DNA from: Neoarius graeffei
Lineage: Eukaryota > Chordata > Actinopteri > Siluriformes > Ariidae
DNA length: 64,000 nucleotides
Assembly: GCF_027579695.1 (NCBI RefSeq)
Contig: NC_083583.1
Span: forward strand, 21,146,099 to 21,210,098
Reading direction: 5' to 3'
Position 1 is the first letter of the stretch; each line of letters starts with the position of its first letter. Of the stretch, positions 10,400-23,669 are shown one piece after another. The position numbers and the translations under genes were made by a program. The notes under the pieces are model-generated. The model worked only from the letters and a program-made list of their open reading frames with translations, searched no databases and was not told where the DNA came from.

Positions 10400-11300
10400 A
10401 AAGCAATGTTGCTACAGTAGCAAACATTTTTAAAATATTTTTTTTAAATGCTGTTATTACATACTAATAGAAGTGTGTTTTCATTTAGTAATAAGTAATG
10501 ATATGGTATGTGGCAGCTTTTTATAATTAATATTCCCTTATGAAAGCCATAGTGAGCAATTTTAATACTGTACTATTATTTAGCATTTTTTCTAGCAGTG
10601 CAAGGGCAGGTGGTTGAAGCACTAACTCTGTAAAATACTACATTAATACTATAAGGTAATGCTGGGCAATTCCAGCATTATGTGACATCTGGCCTTAAAT
10701 TGACTTGCAGAGTATTTCATCATATGTTAATCTTGAAATCAATTAGACATATTTGTACCCATATATTTTCATATTTGTCATGTAGTCTTTCTGGGGAATG
10801 CAGAGCATTATTCAAAAATAAGACATTCATTTGCATTTTACAGGTGGTAGTGAATTAAGAATAAGCTAAAGTAGGAATCCCTTCAACCCCACATACCTAG
10901 ATATTTATACAGTTTAGAATTCTGATGTATATTTCTGTTAATGTATTTAATCATGAAAGTATGCTTTATTTTTTATCAAGCTACAATTTTCTATTAATTA
11001 AACTCAATCTCTTATTATCTATTGTTTCATTCAATTTGTTATAAGTTTAATAAAATGTGGGGGGTTTTGTGCAGCACTCATTAATGGTCATTTTGTTTTA
11101 AATTTTATTAAATTTCTTGAATATAAGTCCAATGTCAGTACTCAATGGACAATAGTACAATATGATTTTCCCGTCTTTCACCATTTGTCTCTCATTACTA
11201 TAGTTCCAGGCTGACCAGGTGACTAATAGGAACTTGGGTATTCAAATTTAAAAAAAAACAACCCCCCCCCCCAAAAAAAAAAAAACAAACAAACCTTAAG
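10400..11300 (+). other. Receptor B 3' region with poly(A) signal
   Basis: AT-rich, matching 4149-5033. AATAAA at 11049-11054 is the likely poly(A) signal. An A/C low-complexity tract at about 11250-11290 differs from unit A. Confidence 0.5.
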
Positions 11301-11302
11301 TA

Positions 11303-12355
11303 CAGATGAGGTCAGAAGTTTACATACACTCATTATGGACATGGCTGTCAAGGCAGTATTAGGCTTTCAGTGATTTTTTTTAACTGTTCATTTTCTGTGG
11401 CAGAATGATGGTACAACATACATCTTTAATGGGGAAAAATCAGGAATTTGCTGCACAAGATTTAATTTATTTGGTTTTCTGAAATCAACAAAAGGTCAAA
11501 CCTATACTTACAGGGTCAAATATTTACATATAGCACATCACTAATATTTGGTTAAATGCCCCTAAACAAGCTTTACCTTGACCAGATGCTTTTGGTAGCC
11601 AACAACAAGCTTCTGGCAGAATTCTAGTTTAATATCTGACTGTTCTTCAAATTAATCTATTCATTCTTCAATTTACTCTTTAATACTGAATCTAGAGTTC
11701 AGTGAAATTTGTTCATTTCCTGGCATGGACCTGATTTTTAAGTGCAGTCCACATATTTTTGATAGGGTTCAGGTAAGGACCTGGGAAGGCCATTCTAACA
11801 GCTTAATGTTAGCCTACTTTATCCATTCCACAACCAGCTTTGATGTGTTTGGGGGACACTGTCCTGTTGGAAGAGCCAATTGTGTCCAAATTGGTTTGAG
11901 GTTATGCTTAACGGTTGCTTAACAGTTGGTACAGTGTTTCTCTGATCATTGTAGCCAAACAACTCAATCTTTGTCTCATCTGACTATAAACCTTTCCTCC
12001 AGAAGTCTTTTTCTTAGTCCATGTGGTCAGCTGCAAACGTTAGTCAAGCTTGTCAAGTCACCTCCCAATAACGAGACATGTACTTGTCAATCAAACCATT
12101 TTTATGTTGACACAGAGAAGCTACCAGTACTAGACAATCATGTTCATTAACAGAAAGTTAAGAGGTCTTGGCCTTGGCAAGTTAAAAGACGTTTTGGAAC
12201 CTTCAGCACTACTGAATTAATAATCGAGGTGGATATGTCTATATTTTTGACCCTGTATGTATACTTTTGACCCTGTGTTGATTTCAGAAAACCCTAAATT
12301 TAAATATATGACATTCATGTCCATGATGATTGTATGTAAACCTCTGACCTCAACT
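11303..12355 (-). mobile_element. Tc1/mariner relic in unit B
   Basis: Same TIRs and internal sequence as 5036-7004, but with an internal loss spanning the site that holds the Harbinger element in unit A. Inactive. Confidence 0.82.
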
Positions 12356-13203
12356 ATAAATATAAAGATACAAATAAATACACTGAGTATTTAATAGATA
12401 ATCTAATACATGTAGGAATTCATGATGTTAGACACCAGCCATAGCACTTTTTCTAAAGTGCACAAAGGTACATTAATTAAAGTGTTATTTTTATTTTGAA
12501 AAAAGTATATAAATGCAAAATTTGTGATCAAAGTATGTAGATTGTGCAGTTGTATTGCATGGTGTCAGATATATCAAGAGTGCATAAACACTAGTGAACA
12601 AAACGTTATGAAGCAATAAAGTATAGAAATACAAAACTCATGAACAAAAGTCATAACTTCTTGTTAAATAAATGAATTGTACATTAAAGCAAATTATAAT
12701 GTATATGACATACAGTATGTGTATGTGTAAACAGCAGAAAGTGTCATGAGCGCACACTGTGCTGGACTGGGACTAGAGTGGCAGTGGCTGCACGCATGGA
12801 AAAGGTTTTTGAACAGCAGCGATGTCTGACAGATCACTCTGAGACCAAATATGCCAAAAATGGGCTCAGGTTTCAAAAACGGGAAGAAAACCCTGTGTTT
12901 ATTAGGCATGGGTGCAGGGGCAGGAGAGAGGGAACAAACATGAGTGGAGAAAGAAATGGGGTTTTAACTAGATATTAATACATTTTGTCATCACTGTTGG
13001 CACTTTTCATGAAAGTAAGCAAAAATTACTATATAAAACAAAACATGCACACAGTAGGTAATGTATTGAACGGAGGGACACTGTGTGGCATTTTTCCTGC
13101 CCAATGTTGGTGTCAAAATTATTGGTACATAACTGGAGACACTTGTAAATGGATTTTGTTTCATTCCAAGAAAAAAAAAATGTTTTAAAAAACTAATATA
13201 TAT
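12356..13203. other. Unassigned duplicated DNA, end of unit B
   Basis: Counterpart of 7005-7828; no gene recognised. Confidence 0.5.
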
Positions 13204-13562
13204 GGGCAGTATGGTGGTGTATTGGTTAGCGCTGTCGCCTCACAGCAAGAAGGTCCGGGTTCGAGCCCCGTGGCCGATGAGGGCCTTTCTGTGCGGAGTT
13301 TGCATGTTCTCCCCGTGTCCGCGTGGGTTTTCTCCGGGTGCTCCAGTTTCCCCCACAGTCCAAAGACAGGCAGGTTAGGTTAACTGGTGACTCTAAATTG
13401 ACCGTAGGCGTGAATGGTTGTCTGTGTCTATGTGTCAGCCCTGTGATGACCTGGCGACTTGTCCAGGGTGTACCCCGCCTTTCAACCGTAGTCAGCTAGG
13501 ATAGGCTCCAGCTTGCCTGCGACCCTGTAGAACAGGATAAAGCGGCTAGAGATAATGAGATG
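13204..13562 (+). repeat. tRNA-headed SINE at the right end of unit B
   Basis: Near full-length copy: head with A-box-like ggtgtattggttagcgc and B-box ggttcgagccc, body with gtgaccctaaattgacc-type sequence, tail gataatgagatg. It abuts a truncated Tc1 element directly. Confidence 0.88.
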
Positions 13563-14217
13563 TACTTTCATCTGAAAAGAGGACTTTGGGCCACTGAGCA
13601 ACAGTCCATTTTTTTCTCTCCTTAGCCCAGATAAGACACTTCTGACATTGTCTCTGGCTCGGGAGTAGCTTGATATTAGGAATGCGAAAGTTGTATCCCC
13701 TTTCTTGAAGATGTCTGTTTGTGATGGGTCTTGATACACTGACACCAGCCTCAGTCCACTCCTTTGGAAGCTCTTGAATCAACTTTTCTTGACAATCCTC
13801 TCAAGACTGCGGCCATCCCTGTTGCTTGTGCACCTTTTCCAGCCACCCTTTTCAGCAATGACCTTTTGTGGCTTACCCTCCTTGTGGAGGGCATCAGTGA
13901 TCATCTTCTGGACAACAGTCAAGTCAGCAGTCTTCCCCATGATTGTGGTTGTGTGTACTGAACTAGACCGAGAGATACACTGTGTTCATACTGTTTTACT
14001 CAAACTCGAAATGAAATATTCTCATATTTTGAGATGGGGTTTTTTTTTATGTTTTTGTACTGTATGCCATACTGATTAAAATTAAAATAGAAAAATGCTT
14101 GAAACATTTTAGTTTATGTATAATGAGTCTATAAATATATAACATTTTCACGTTATTAGATAACTGATGGAAAATATTGAACTTTTTCACAATATTCTAA
14201 TTTTTTGAGATGCACTA

Positions 14218-14220
<3 letters not shown>
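13563..14220 (-). mobile_element. Truncated Tc1-like element, transposase 5' half
   Basis: The right end (reverse CACTAGTGCATCTCAAAA) is the terminal repeat of a common fish Tc1 type. On minus, coding pieces follow: the start MGKTADLTVVQKMITDALH near 13905-13945, then ERGYNFRIPNIKLLPSQRQ and WTVAQWPKVLFSDES (13560-13782). The C-terminal half and the other TIR are missing where the SINE begins. Frames are broken; inactive. Confidence 0.85.

Positions 14221-14285
<65 letters not shown>
14221..14285. repeat. (TA)n then (TG)n microsatellite
   Basis: About 25 TA units followed by a short TG run, directly after the Tc1 end. Confidence 0.95.
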
Positions 14286-14567
14286 ACATTTTTTCATGCC
14301 TCACAATCTTTTGACAATTATAAGAAAGATGTTTGTTAAAAAAAAGACATTTCTCTAACTGTATGACAATTTTAATCATTATGTGTAAGGTTTCTCACCA
14401 GTCTCTTAAAGCGTGCCAGCAATTCTGGAGTTAATTATATGCCAAAATGGTGCTTCATCATAAGAGACCACAGTTACGTGTTTCACATACTACTTATTAC
14501 AGTTGTACATGGTTTCCATGACAGCATCTGTAAAGCCCCACCCACAATGGGTGTAAAAGTCAGCCTT

Positions 14568-14574
14568 TATAAAA
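14568..14574 (+). promoter_or_regulatory. Possible TATA box of TRAF3IP2
   Basis: TATAAAA with a C-rich ccccacccac about 30 bp upstream, about 130 bp before a strong splice donor at 14704. Placement upstream of the TRAF3IP2 exons suggests the gene's promoter; no transcript evidence is available. Confidence 0.35.
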
Positions 14575-14597
14575 CCCAAATGATTAGTTTTCTTATA

Positions 14598-14703
14598 CTT
14601 TAACTGGTAGTGCATTAACTTCACTAAACATCTAATCTACACAAAACACAAAATCAATACACAAGTGCTCTGACTGGCGCTCTGACCTTTCATCCATCCT
14701 CAA
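14598..14703 (+). other. traf3ip2: Possible 5' UTR exon of TRAF3IP2
   Basis: A region with no long frame, ending at CAA|GTGAGT, a near-perfect donor. The start is set about 30 bp after the TATA-like box. Inference only. Confidence 0.3.
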
Positions 14704-17322
14704 GTGAGTTTGTGATTATTTACTCATCTTAGTTATTTTTTATTGTTGAATACTTTTTGGATTAATCTGCACTCTCAACAAAGGTTGCCCAGAAAAGTCT
14801 ATACACTTTAGACATGTTTAATTTCAACAAGGTTATCACCAGTATCAATTGTAATTTATCATTTATGTAATGCAACATTATGTTAATTTAATTAGCTTAT
14901 AAATATACAATATTTACATTTATCTTTATGAATGTACTTATAGTCCAGCAAAACAGAATAACTTACCAGTTACACTCAGTCAACCACTGGCACTGTCAAC
15001 ATTATTAAGCTAATTAAGATCAAATTTAGTCTATTTTTCTATCAAATCAAGCATGCCCATTGAGTAATGTTAATCATAAAATGCAGTAATCACAGTGGAT
15101 AACTGACAGAGTTTGTTTTATTTTCTATCTAAAGGAGCTTTTAAAAGAAGTGTTTTACAGATGTGTGTGATGATGGAGGTAGATACAAATACATAGATAA
15201 AGTTCAGTTGTGGGTTTTTTGTACTTGCAATGTCTGCAAAAATTGAACACACTGTAAGGGGGCTTTTTTTTTTTTTTTGCAGCCCTAAATAATACTAGTA
15301 TGTAAGAACTTGTGCCTGTCTGTACTGTGTACAAAGCCCTAGATTTTCACCTATGACATGCATATGCTGGCCTCATTCTTGCACCACAAAACCTGGGCTT
15401 TGACAGATTTCAAGTGTGAGCTTAGATGTTTTCTGCACCAATTCCTATCTGTGAAAGCATAAGAACAAAAACAACAAATGTCATTGTCAGCACCTTTTTT
15501 TCCCTGCATTCATGCAAATGTTACAGGCATGCTAAAGTATTATTATGCCTGTTATGAGTAATCAGTAAAGTATGTGGTTGTTAACTTCCTATCTGATTCC
15601 TTAATTAATCTCTGTCACATTGAAACTGGCATCATAAATACTCTCAGGATTTGTTGCTGTATAAACTTCTCTTCTTTGAGAAAAGGCGTCTTTGTTGCTT
15701 TTTGCATTGAGAATGATCCCAGCCAATATATACGTCTGGTATAAACTGGTTGAAGTATGTGGCCTAAGCATATTAGCATTCCTTTCTCTCTTCCTCACAC
15801 TGTAATTTCACTTTTTCCTCTCCTTTTTATTTTTTTTTATTGTTTTATTTGCTCAAATATTGTATTTTATAGCTGTGACTTCTGTGCGACTTTCTTCTTT
15901 ATAACAGTAATCCATTTTTTGCTGCCTAGATAAATTAGCTTACTAGTTATTTATAGGCAGCATCATATCCTTCGTATGTATTAGTTTGTGTGTGTAACTC
16001 AGTTTCTGTGTGTGATATTTACTATTATTGATTGATTGATTGATACTAATTAAGTGCATTTTATGGTTTCATTCTGGGCCCAGGCAGAATGTTATGGGTT
16101 TTAAAGTGGCACTCAAATAGGGTAAAATGCATCACAGCTACATACATAGGCCCTGCTTTTTTGAGGCCAACGTGGAAGACATCTGGAGTTTCTACACTCT
16201 AAAAGTTCTGGGTTATCTTTACAACTTTATGACTCATTTGCTGTGTTTAGCTTGTTGGGTAAGGTAGTTTCATAAAAATGACCCAAAGTGGGTTGATTTT
16301 GGAAACTGAATGGGTACATTGCATCAAGATACCTAGAATTTTCCACTGCTGTCTGTCACACTGGTTCTCATTTAATTTATAATTTGGCTAAAGCATTCAA
16401 AATGATATATTTTTGTAGACATTACATCAGCAATAAATAAATAAATAAATAAATAAAGCATGCAGTTTGCCTTGATAGTCAAAGTTAGTCATCTGACAAA
16501 CAAGACAAATTAGTATTTCTTGTGAGAATATTTTCAAGATTAGATCAAATTCTTAATTATATTTACAGTAAACATTAAATTACCTTATTTCAGGCTGCAA
16601 CTTTACTATTAATGTTACTTCTAGCTAGTAAAAATTCTCACATTATCTCTGTAACATTATATCAGATTGATGCCAAGCACTGGAATCAAATTAAGTCTAA
16701 TCCTGTGCTTGATAGTCATCTCTCCTGATTTTAAAATGTCCATGGATATAATAGTGAATTATAATGTTTTAGTCAACTTAGACTGCTGTCACACTAGATG
16801 TGCTTTCACATTAGGTGTTGCCAATTTTGCTCAATTTGCTCCTGGTCACAGACAGGCATGGCATTGTCAGGATTCAATCACGACTTCCCAATGATTTTCT
16901 GTTGCACCATATGGGAGCCTTACACATTAGATGTTTTGGGAGAAAAATATCACTGTTTGAAACTTCTTTTGTGCTTGTATAAAAAAGCTGCTCAGGCAAT
17001 ATGTACACTGTAACCATAAGAACTTGGGTGTCTACAACCCAGTATTGTAGTTATGTAAACCATTTTTTCCTTAAATGCATGGTGAGTCAACAGCCTAACC
17101 CAGCTTCACTTCGTTAAAACAACCCATGCTGGTATAGTCCATATTGGACCCAAGGCTGAGGTTCCAAATTGACCCATAGTTACTTTTAACCCAGTAATTT
17201 CAGTGTATGCTTGCATTGGGTCTCCCTAAGGATACCAGAATAACCAAAGTAATCCAAGACTAGTTTTGTAGTTTGTCCAACACAAAAGGATATATTATGG
17301 AATATATATGGTTTCTTTGCAG
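14704..17322 (+). other. Probable first intron of TRAF3IP2; no gene seen
   Basis: AT-rich. It holds short repeats (attg units near 16028, aaat units near 16435) and a poly(T) run near 15270. Short open frames have no recognisable content. A further 5' exon could hide here. Confidence 0.4.
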
Positions 17323-17981
17323 CTCCATCAGCCACATGGCTCATCAAGGTCATCATCAAAAATCATTAAACTATCCTGAGGAAAATGATGAGACACAGAG
17401 TGAGGAATTCCTGCCTGGGCTTCTCCTGGCCCCAAAGACCTCTCTTGATCACTCCACTGTCCTCAAGAGGGTGGTGAAAGGACCGACATTTAGCCACCAA
17501 CACAACCCTATGATGTCCAGTCTTACCCAGTCCTGTGTAAAATTTATCCAGCATGATCATTTAACCAGACCATGCCAGCACCCGCTGTACCCCAACCAGG
17601 TTGATACTGACAGCAGAAATCTCAGGGCCCAACATGACTGGCATTACCCCAGCTACCATAGCACAAGTCTTGGAGGGTGTCAAACAAGCAGTCTACCATC
17701 GTACTTGCCCTCTACTAAGTACCAGACTTACCTGGGGGCCAGCTATGTTTTTCCCAGTTGGTATCACTCCCATCTGGGTACACACAGCCTCAGCCTTAAT
17801 AGTCTGGAACAGGCTGGCTCTCTGCACTCTTTTCCTACAGACAGGTCTTCTGTACACACCAACCAAGTGAAGCCATTCCCTAGCCTCCACTGTGGGTACA
17901 ATGGTCCCATTCCATTCCAAGTAGACCTTCAGGATCATCTCATCCCCAAGCCTGGATATCAGCCACTCCACAGACTCAAAG
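17323..17981 (+). CDS. traf3ip2: traf3ip2 exon with the N-terminal region
   Basis: Acceptor tttctttgcag ends at 17322; donor AAAG|GTATCC at 17982. It begins SISHMAHQGHHQKS; coding probably starts at the Met at 17336. The frame stays open past the donor to 18031, but only the donor at 17982 gives the phase needed by the next exon. Low-complexity residues, no domain. Confidence 0.75.
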
Positions 17982-20900
17982 GTATCCAAACACAGCCAGT
18001 TAAAAAAACCCTGGACTTTCATCAAGTGTAAATGTGGATAGTATTTAACCAATATTAATATTTCACTGTAAGTTAAGTATTGTGCGTTTACTCTTCTTAT
18101 ACCCCACAGACCCTGAGCTATTAGAATACACACATCCAGGTAACACTAAAAAGTGAGTAGCTGAATCACTTTTGACAATCTCATCTCATTATCTCTAGCC
18201 GCTTTATCCTTCTACAGGGTCGCAGGCAAGCTGGAGCCTATCCCAGCTGACTATGGGCGAAAGGCGGGGTACACCCTGGACAAGTCGCCAGGTCATCACA
18301 GGGCTGACACATAGACACAGACAACCATTCACACTCACATTCACACCTACGGTCAATTTAGAGTCACCAGTTAACCTAACCTGCATGTCTTTGGACTGTG
18401 GGGGAAACCGGAGCACCCGGAGGAAACCCACGCGGACACGGGGAGCACATGCAAACTCCACACAGAAAGGCCCTCGCCGGCCACGGGGCTCGAACCCGGA
18501 CCTTCTTGCTGTGAGGCGACAGTGCTAACCACTACACCACCGTGCCGCCCCACTTTTGACAATATTGCAGTATAAAAATAAAGAGATATGGGTCTGTCTC
18601 AGAAACTGGGTACTGTGGGGGTACCCCACTAAATATATTCACAGTCAAACTATACAGTTTTGAATGGTGATGTTGGTTTTAATTTGAAATAAAATGATGA
18701 AAGAAATAATACAGCTAAAACAATCTTTGATGTGAATATTCTATTCAGAATTTGGCAAAAATTTTGCTAATTTGTGGAAAAATGGCGGCTTGATCTGGGA
18801 CATGATAAATGGTTGACTACATCACATTTCCTTAAAAAGGTTGTAGTCCACTGAAAAGTCTACAGTTATCACTAATTGTATTTTAAGTTGTAACTTTATA
18901 CACCTAAGGATCGGTGCGCTCACAGAATAATCATAAACGTAATAAAACATCATGCAAAATATTTGATCACCGTTGTAACTCCATTTTCCGCATACCCAAA
19001 ACCAATACGATCGTGTGTTTTGATCTAAACGGAAAGCCTCAGGGTCAAGGTCACTACCTCACCAAAAGTAGTAATATAAAATAATAATATAATATAGTAA
19101 TAAAAATACCAACGCTCAGAAGATCCAAAAACACAGTAAATACTAGGTCCAAAAAGAAAAGCAAAGTGCAAAACCAAAAAGACAAGAAACACGGTACAGA
19201 GGAAACTGGAGCTAAACATAACAGCACAAAGACTCCGTGACAAGAGGACTGAACTCAGGGGTATAAATACACAAACTAATTAAGGACAGGGCGGGGCAGG
19301 AAACAGGCAATAAGACAAAAACAAAATACAGAACACAGTGGTGACCTCTAGAGGCCAAAACAAACATGACCAAAAAAGGAAATAACAGCGGCCTCTAGAG
19401 GCCAAAACAGTCCCAGTCCTAACATGTTTTTTAAAACGAAAGCTGAAAGTTAGGTATGGAGCACTTGCATGTGACGTCACAGCCGATCCAGATTGTGACA
19501 GACGCCATCTTGTCGGTCAAACGCCATATTTCCGCCTTCTACTTCTGGTTCTACTTCTACCTTTTCTTCTGGAAAACCCTACTATATACAATTCTACTAC
19601 AATGGCTGCGGCTACAAGCTCTCCCTACCTGTGCACATTTTTTATGTTTTTTGTATTTTTGCGTGTTGTTCGTCTGTACCGGACTTCAATATCCACTACA
19701 ACCGTATGGACTTACTGGACATTGGTTTCCAACAGAAAATGATGGTTTGTAGCGATTTCCATCGCATGCACAACATTCCGGACGAGATAGCGAGACCAGC
19801 GGGGTCTCTGTGGATTGTTATCGGAAGCAAAGCGAAGGAGGTGGCGCCAGGAGCGGAAGCAAAAGCGAGGCTGCAGAGCCGGCCTGTTGACTAAGCTCAG
19901 AAAACAGCCACTCAAATCTCCACTGCCAAGCCTCTATCTCTCCAACGCCAGATCCATGGTAAACAAGACGGACGATTTGGAATTACAGCTGGAATTACCT
20001 TATTCTACTGTATTCTATAATCGGCTGGTCAGTGCTATACTAGATACTGATATAGTGTTAGTACTCAATACTTAAGTGACTTACCCGTCCAATGAGGATA
20101 GTTATTTTCTTGTTTACAAGATGCCACATCTGAGTCGCTGACAAATCCTGAATTTCTGTAAAGATAACTGTCCAGAGATTTATAAGCACGCAGTGCTTCA
20201 CCACTGAACAGCAAGGGAAAGTTGATGAGGTAATTATACACGTCTGGGTATTCCGCTGGCAGTTCAACATCCACTGACACGGTCGTGAAAACTCCGTCCG
20301 GTAAGCCATAAGGGTCACTAATCTGTAGGTCATTTATTTTAGACATATATCTAGTTATCTGTTCATTAGAAAAATGAGCTGTGTAGTCCGTCGGTTGAAA
20401 TTGATCCATTCTGTACACGAGTGCAGCAGTATTCAGCTGTGTTTTTTACCGACAAGATGGCGGCTGTGTACTTTCCGGTCACGTGACTGCAAGATCTCTA
20501 TAGAATATGTTTCTTACAGAATATGTTACAATAGTAGCTGGTCTTGTATGAATTTCTGAGCTATAAAATGAGTTGTGGTCTATTTTTTACCATAGCGTGT
20601 TATTTGTGTGCGGGGAAGGACACACATTAACAATCTGCATGTGTAGAATGGAATTTTCCACTCCAACAGTTAGAAGTTGATGGTGCTTCCATTTGCGGTC
20701 TTTCTGTCACGCAGGTGATCTGTTTAGATGTTATGACTGAAAAAGTGAGTTTTGACAGTTTTATTTTGTTTTAGTCTTGCAGTATAAGGCAATAGAATGT
20801 TTCCTTTTCATCTTACTTTCATATTTCATAGTGTTTGCATTTTTTTGGCCAATATTTTGCAACCATGGTCAATTTAGATCGAACTTTTGATAGAATCTAC

Positions 20901-23634
20901 GGCCAGTCATTTTGCCCCGCCCCCACTTTGCGCTCTGTCCGGTGCGGTAGTGATGTCCCGGTGCTCGCACGCTGCAGCAGAGACCCGCACGACCTTCAGC
21001 CGGTACAGTAGCTGTTCTTTTACCACCGCCGTTATTCTCATCTTTCCGGTGTGTTCTTGATTTTTCCATTGTGTCCTATTTCGCCATATCAAATACCCAA
21101 AATGTATCATATTATTCATATTTAAGTGAATAATCAATTCAGGTCATCATAACTTGGCATTTTTAACCCAAGCAATCAAAAAGAGGACATTTATTCAATA
21201 TTTTCACTCATCTGTGAAGGAGGGGCTTTAATTCTTCATGATGTAGTTATTTTATATGTAAATCAATTTTACAAAAGCATTTGAATTGTAATCAAAAAAA
21301 ATTTCCACAGTGGAGGCCAGATAAAGCAAGATACTATCTTTATTCTTATGAAACATGACAAAAGAAATGTTGAATGTTCGGTAAATGCAAAAAAAATTAG
21401 TAAAATTAGAAAATTTATTTTTTGACCATAATGTCCCAAATGGGAGACCAGTTTCTGAGACGGACCCATATACCAAATGACTTGTAAGGACTTATTATTT
21501 TGTATATGGTTAAGTGTTCTATTTCAGGATGTCTAAATTTTGCTTGGACATTTCATTGAAGAAATGAAGGCATATTAACCCCAACATTAAAAAAAAAATT
21601 CTCATTTTCTATGTGATCAGACTAGAGTTTCCAGAGATCTTTATGAACAAAGTGTAATTATATAGGAAGTGGAAAACTTGTGGTTGTGACTGATAGAGGT
21701 TTCTTCTCCACAGTGGTGATGTTTCTTACAGACCTGGGCAGAAAAGTCCCTGCAGCACACAGCTTTCTGAGGAACAAAGTGAGTGTTCTTAATAATCTAT
21801 TGTGTAGCAGAAATTTATGAGACATTCATTTTTGGCCAGTGTGCACAATGTGCTACAACACAAGGCTTAGTGTTAAATCATTTTGAACACACTTTCTTTG
21901 TGATGCTTCCTCTGTAAGGCTTTGGGGAACCCATGCCATGAACAGAAACTAAATGTGATTTGAGTTTTGGTCTTCCGTGGTCATGCTCACACATGGTTTT
22001 CATCATATCTACAGTATCAATCCTTCCATATAACCTGGAAAGGGTTTGTTTCATCACATAACCTTCACTACAGGAGTTTCTCTGGTTTTAGCTATTGACC
22101 GGTTTTAGTTCTCATTCTCAGGGGCGGTCCTGGGGGTGGTCCGACCGGGCAGCCGCCCAGGGCGGCATCGCGGGGGGGCAGCACGAGCGCAGGCGCGAAA
22201 AAAAAAAAAAACGGTCCCAAAAAAAAAAAAGGTCCCCCAAAAAAACCCCCCGAAAAAAAAAAAAGACGGGCAGGGGGGTGAACATTTTGGATGGGTAAGC
22301 CCAATACCAAAGTTGCGCAGGTGACGTCATCAGTGTATGTGCTTGTCGTAGCCCCATAATATGCACAATCCCGCCAGCGGAACGTTGTACTAGTCATCAA
22401 AAAGACTTTACTACCATAGTACTACACTACTATGACATTACACAGAGTCTTAAGTAATACATTACGACTTGACCATTGCCATTCTGGTAACAGCAAATTT
22501 ATAACGGGCCGTGTCCGCGACGTACAACACACGACGAGAAATGTTTAAACGACCATGTAAAGCTGTTAACATTCTGTTGGGTAATACAGAGCCCAACGCG
22601 GGGCGGCACGAGCGTGGGCGCGAAAAAAAAGCAGGGGGTTTCGCCCGGGGAGTAAATCACTCTAGGATCGCCACTGCTCATTCTACACTAAATCACTGTG
22701 ATTGGATTGCAAATAACATGGCTTCTCACATCACTGCTATGCTGATGACAGACAACTCATTCTACAGCATGTCCTAATCCACAAGTGTCAGAAAATTTTG
22801 AACTGCCTTTCTCACATTTCTTGTAAAACTAAAGATCAGCAAAACAGAACTGCCCACCATCTTTTAATGGACTTTGTATCACAGCACTTTTGAATTCTCA
22901 AATCCGATTGGTCAAAAGGTTTTCTATAACAGCAACTCAGATAGTAGTTCCGGCTATAATTAAAAATCACAGGTTTATATAAATCCACTCATTCTAATGT
23001 TATTGTTTTACAATATAAAAAGCATATAATTCTTTTCTTTGAGGAAACTTTTTCCCTTTTTGGAAAGAGTCTTTAGTGTTAGCATTTTGTAACATTCATA
23101 GGTAAAGCTGTTCCTTTAAAGTCTAACTTCACCCCAAGCTCTGAGCCTAACTTTACCCACTGCATAATTTTTAAAAATGCTAAAGAATGCTAAGTGGTCA
23201 AGGGGCTGGGACATACACACACACACACATATATATATGAGCGAGAGAGAGAGAGACCCCGTTTACACGTAGCCGGGTATCTATAAAAACGGATATTTAT
23301 TTATGCAGTTGCACCCATCATTTACACGTAAACGGAGGTTTCAGTCACTGAAAATGGCTGCTTTTGAAAACTCCGGGCAAAGTGGAGATTTGTGAAAACT
23401 CCATTTTCATGCCTGCATGTAAATAGTGGAAAACGGAGTTTTCTCCGTGTTATGGGGAAAACGGAGTTTTAGCATTGTGATCTGACGGTCCCTCCTCCTT
23501 GGCTTTCTATTTGTTTGACATGTTTTTGACAGCCTTCCCTGGCTGTTTTTGAGCATTGTGTAAACGGAATTATTTTCTAGTACGTGGAGGAGAAGATACC
23601 CGTTTTCATAAATACCCGGCTACGTGTAAACGAA

Positions 23635-23669
<35 letters not shown>

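Larger units (their letters stand above)
8046..13203. repeat. Tandem duplication, unit B
   Basis: Second copy of the block starting at 1791. It is shorter than unit A because the Tc1 relic lacks about 0.9 kb, including the place where unit A carries its Harbinger element. It also has small indels, for example near 12465-12480 and the A/C-rich tract near 11250-11290. Confidence 0.92.
18589..21468. mobile_element. Large TA-flanked element with inverted ends
   Basis: Ends TGGGTCTGTCTCAGAAACTGG (left) and, reversed, TGGGTCCGTCTCAGAAACTGG (right), with TA on each side (18587-18588, 21469-21470). The TA target suggests a Tc1/mariner-like mechanism, but no transposase is visible, so it is a nonautonomous member of an unassigned family. 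Without the two insertions it carries (19021-19424 and 19455-20502) it is about 1.4 kb. Confidence 0.75.

Noticed and set aside
17982-18031. Longer end of the TRAF3IP2 N-terminal exon (to 18031)
   Set aside because: The frame is open, but a donor at 18028 would give the wrong phase for the following exons.
22092-22400. Proline- and lysine-rich frames
   Set aside because: Created by A/C homopolymers inside the hAT element.
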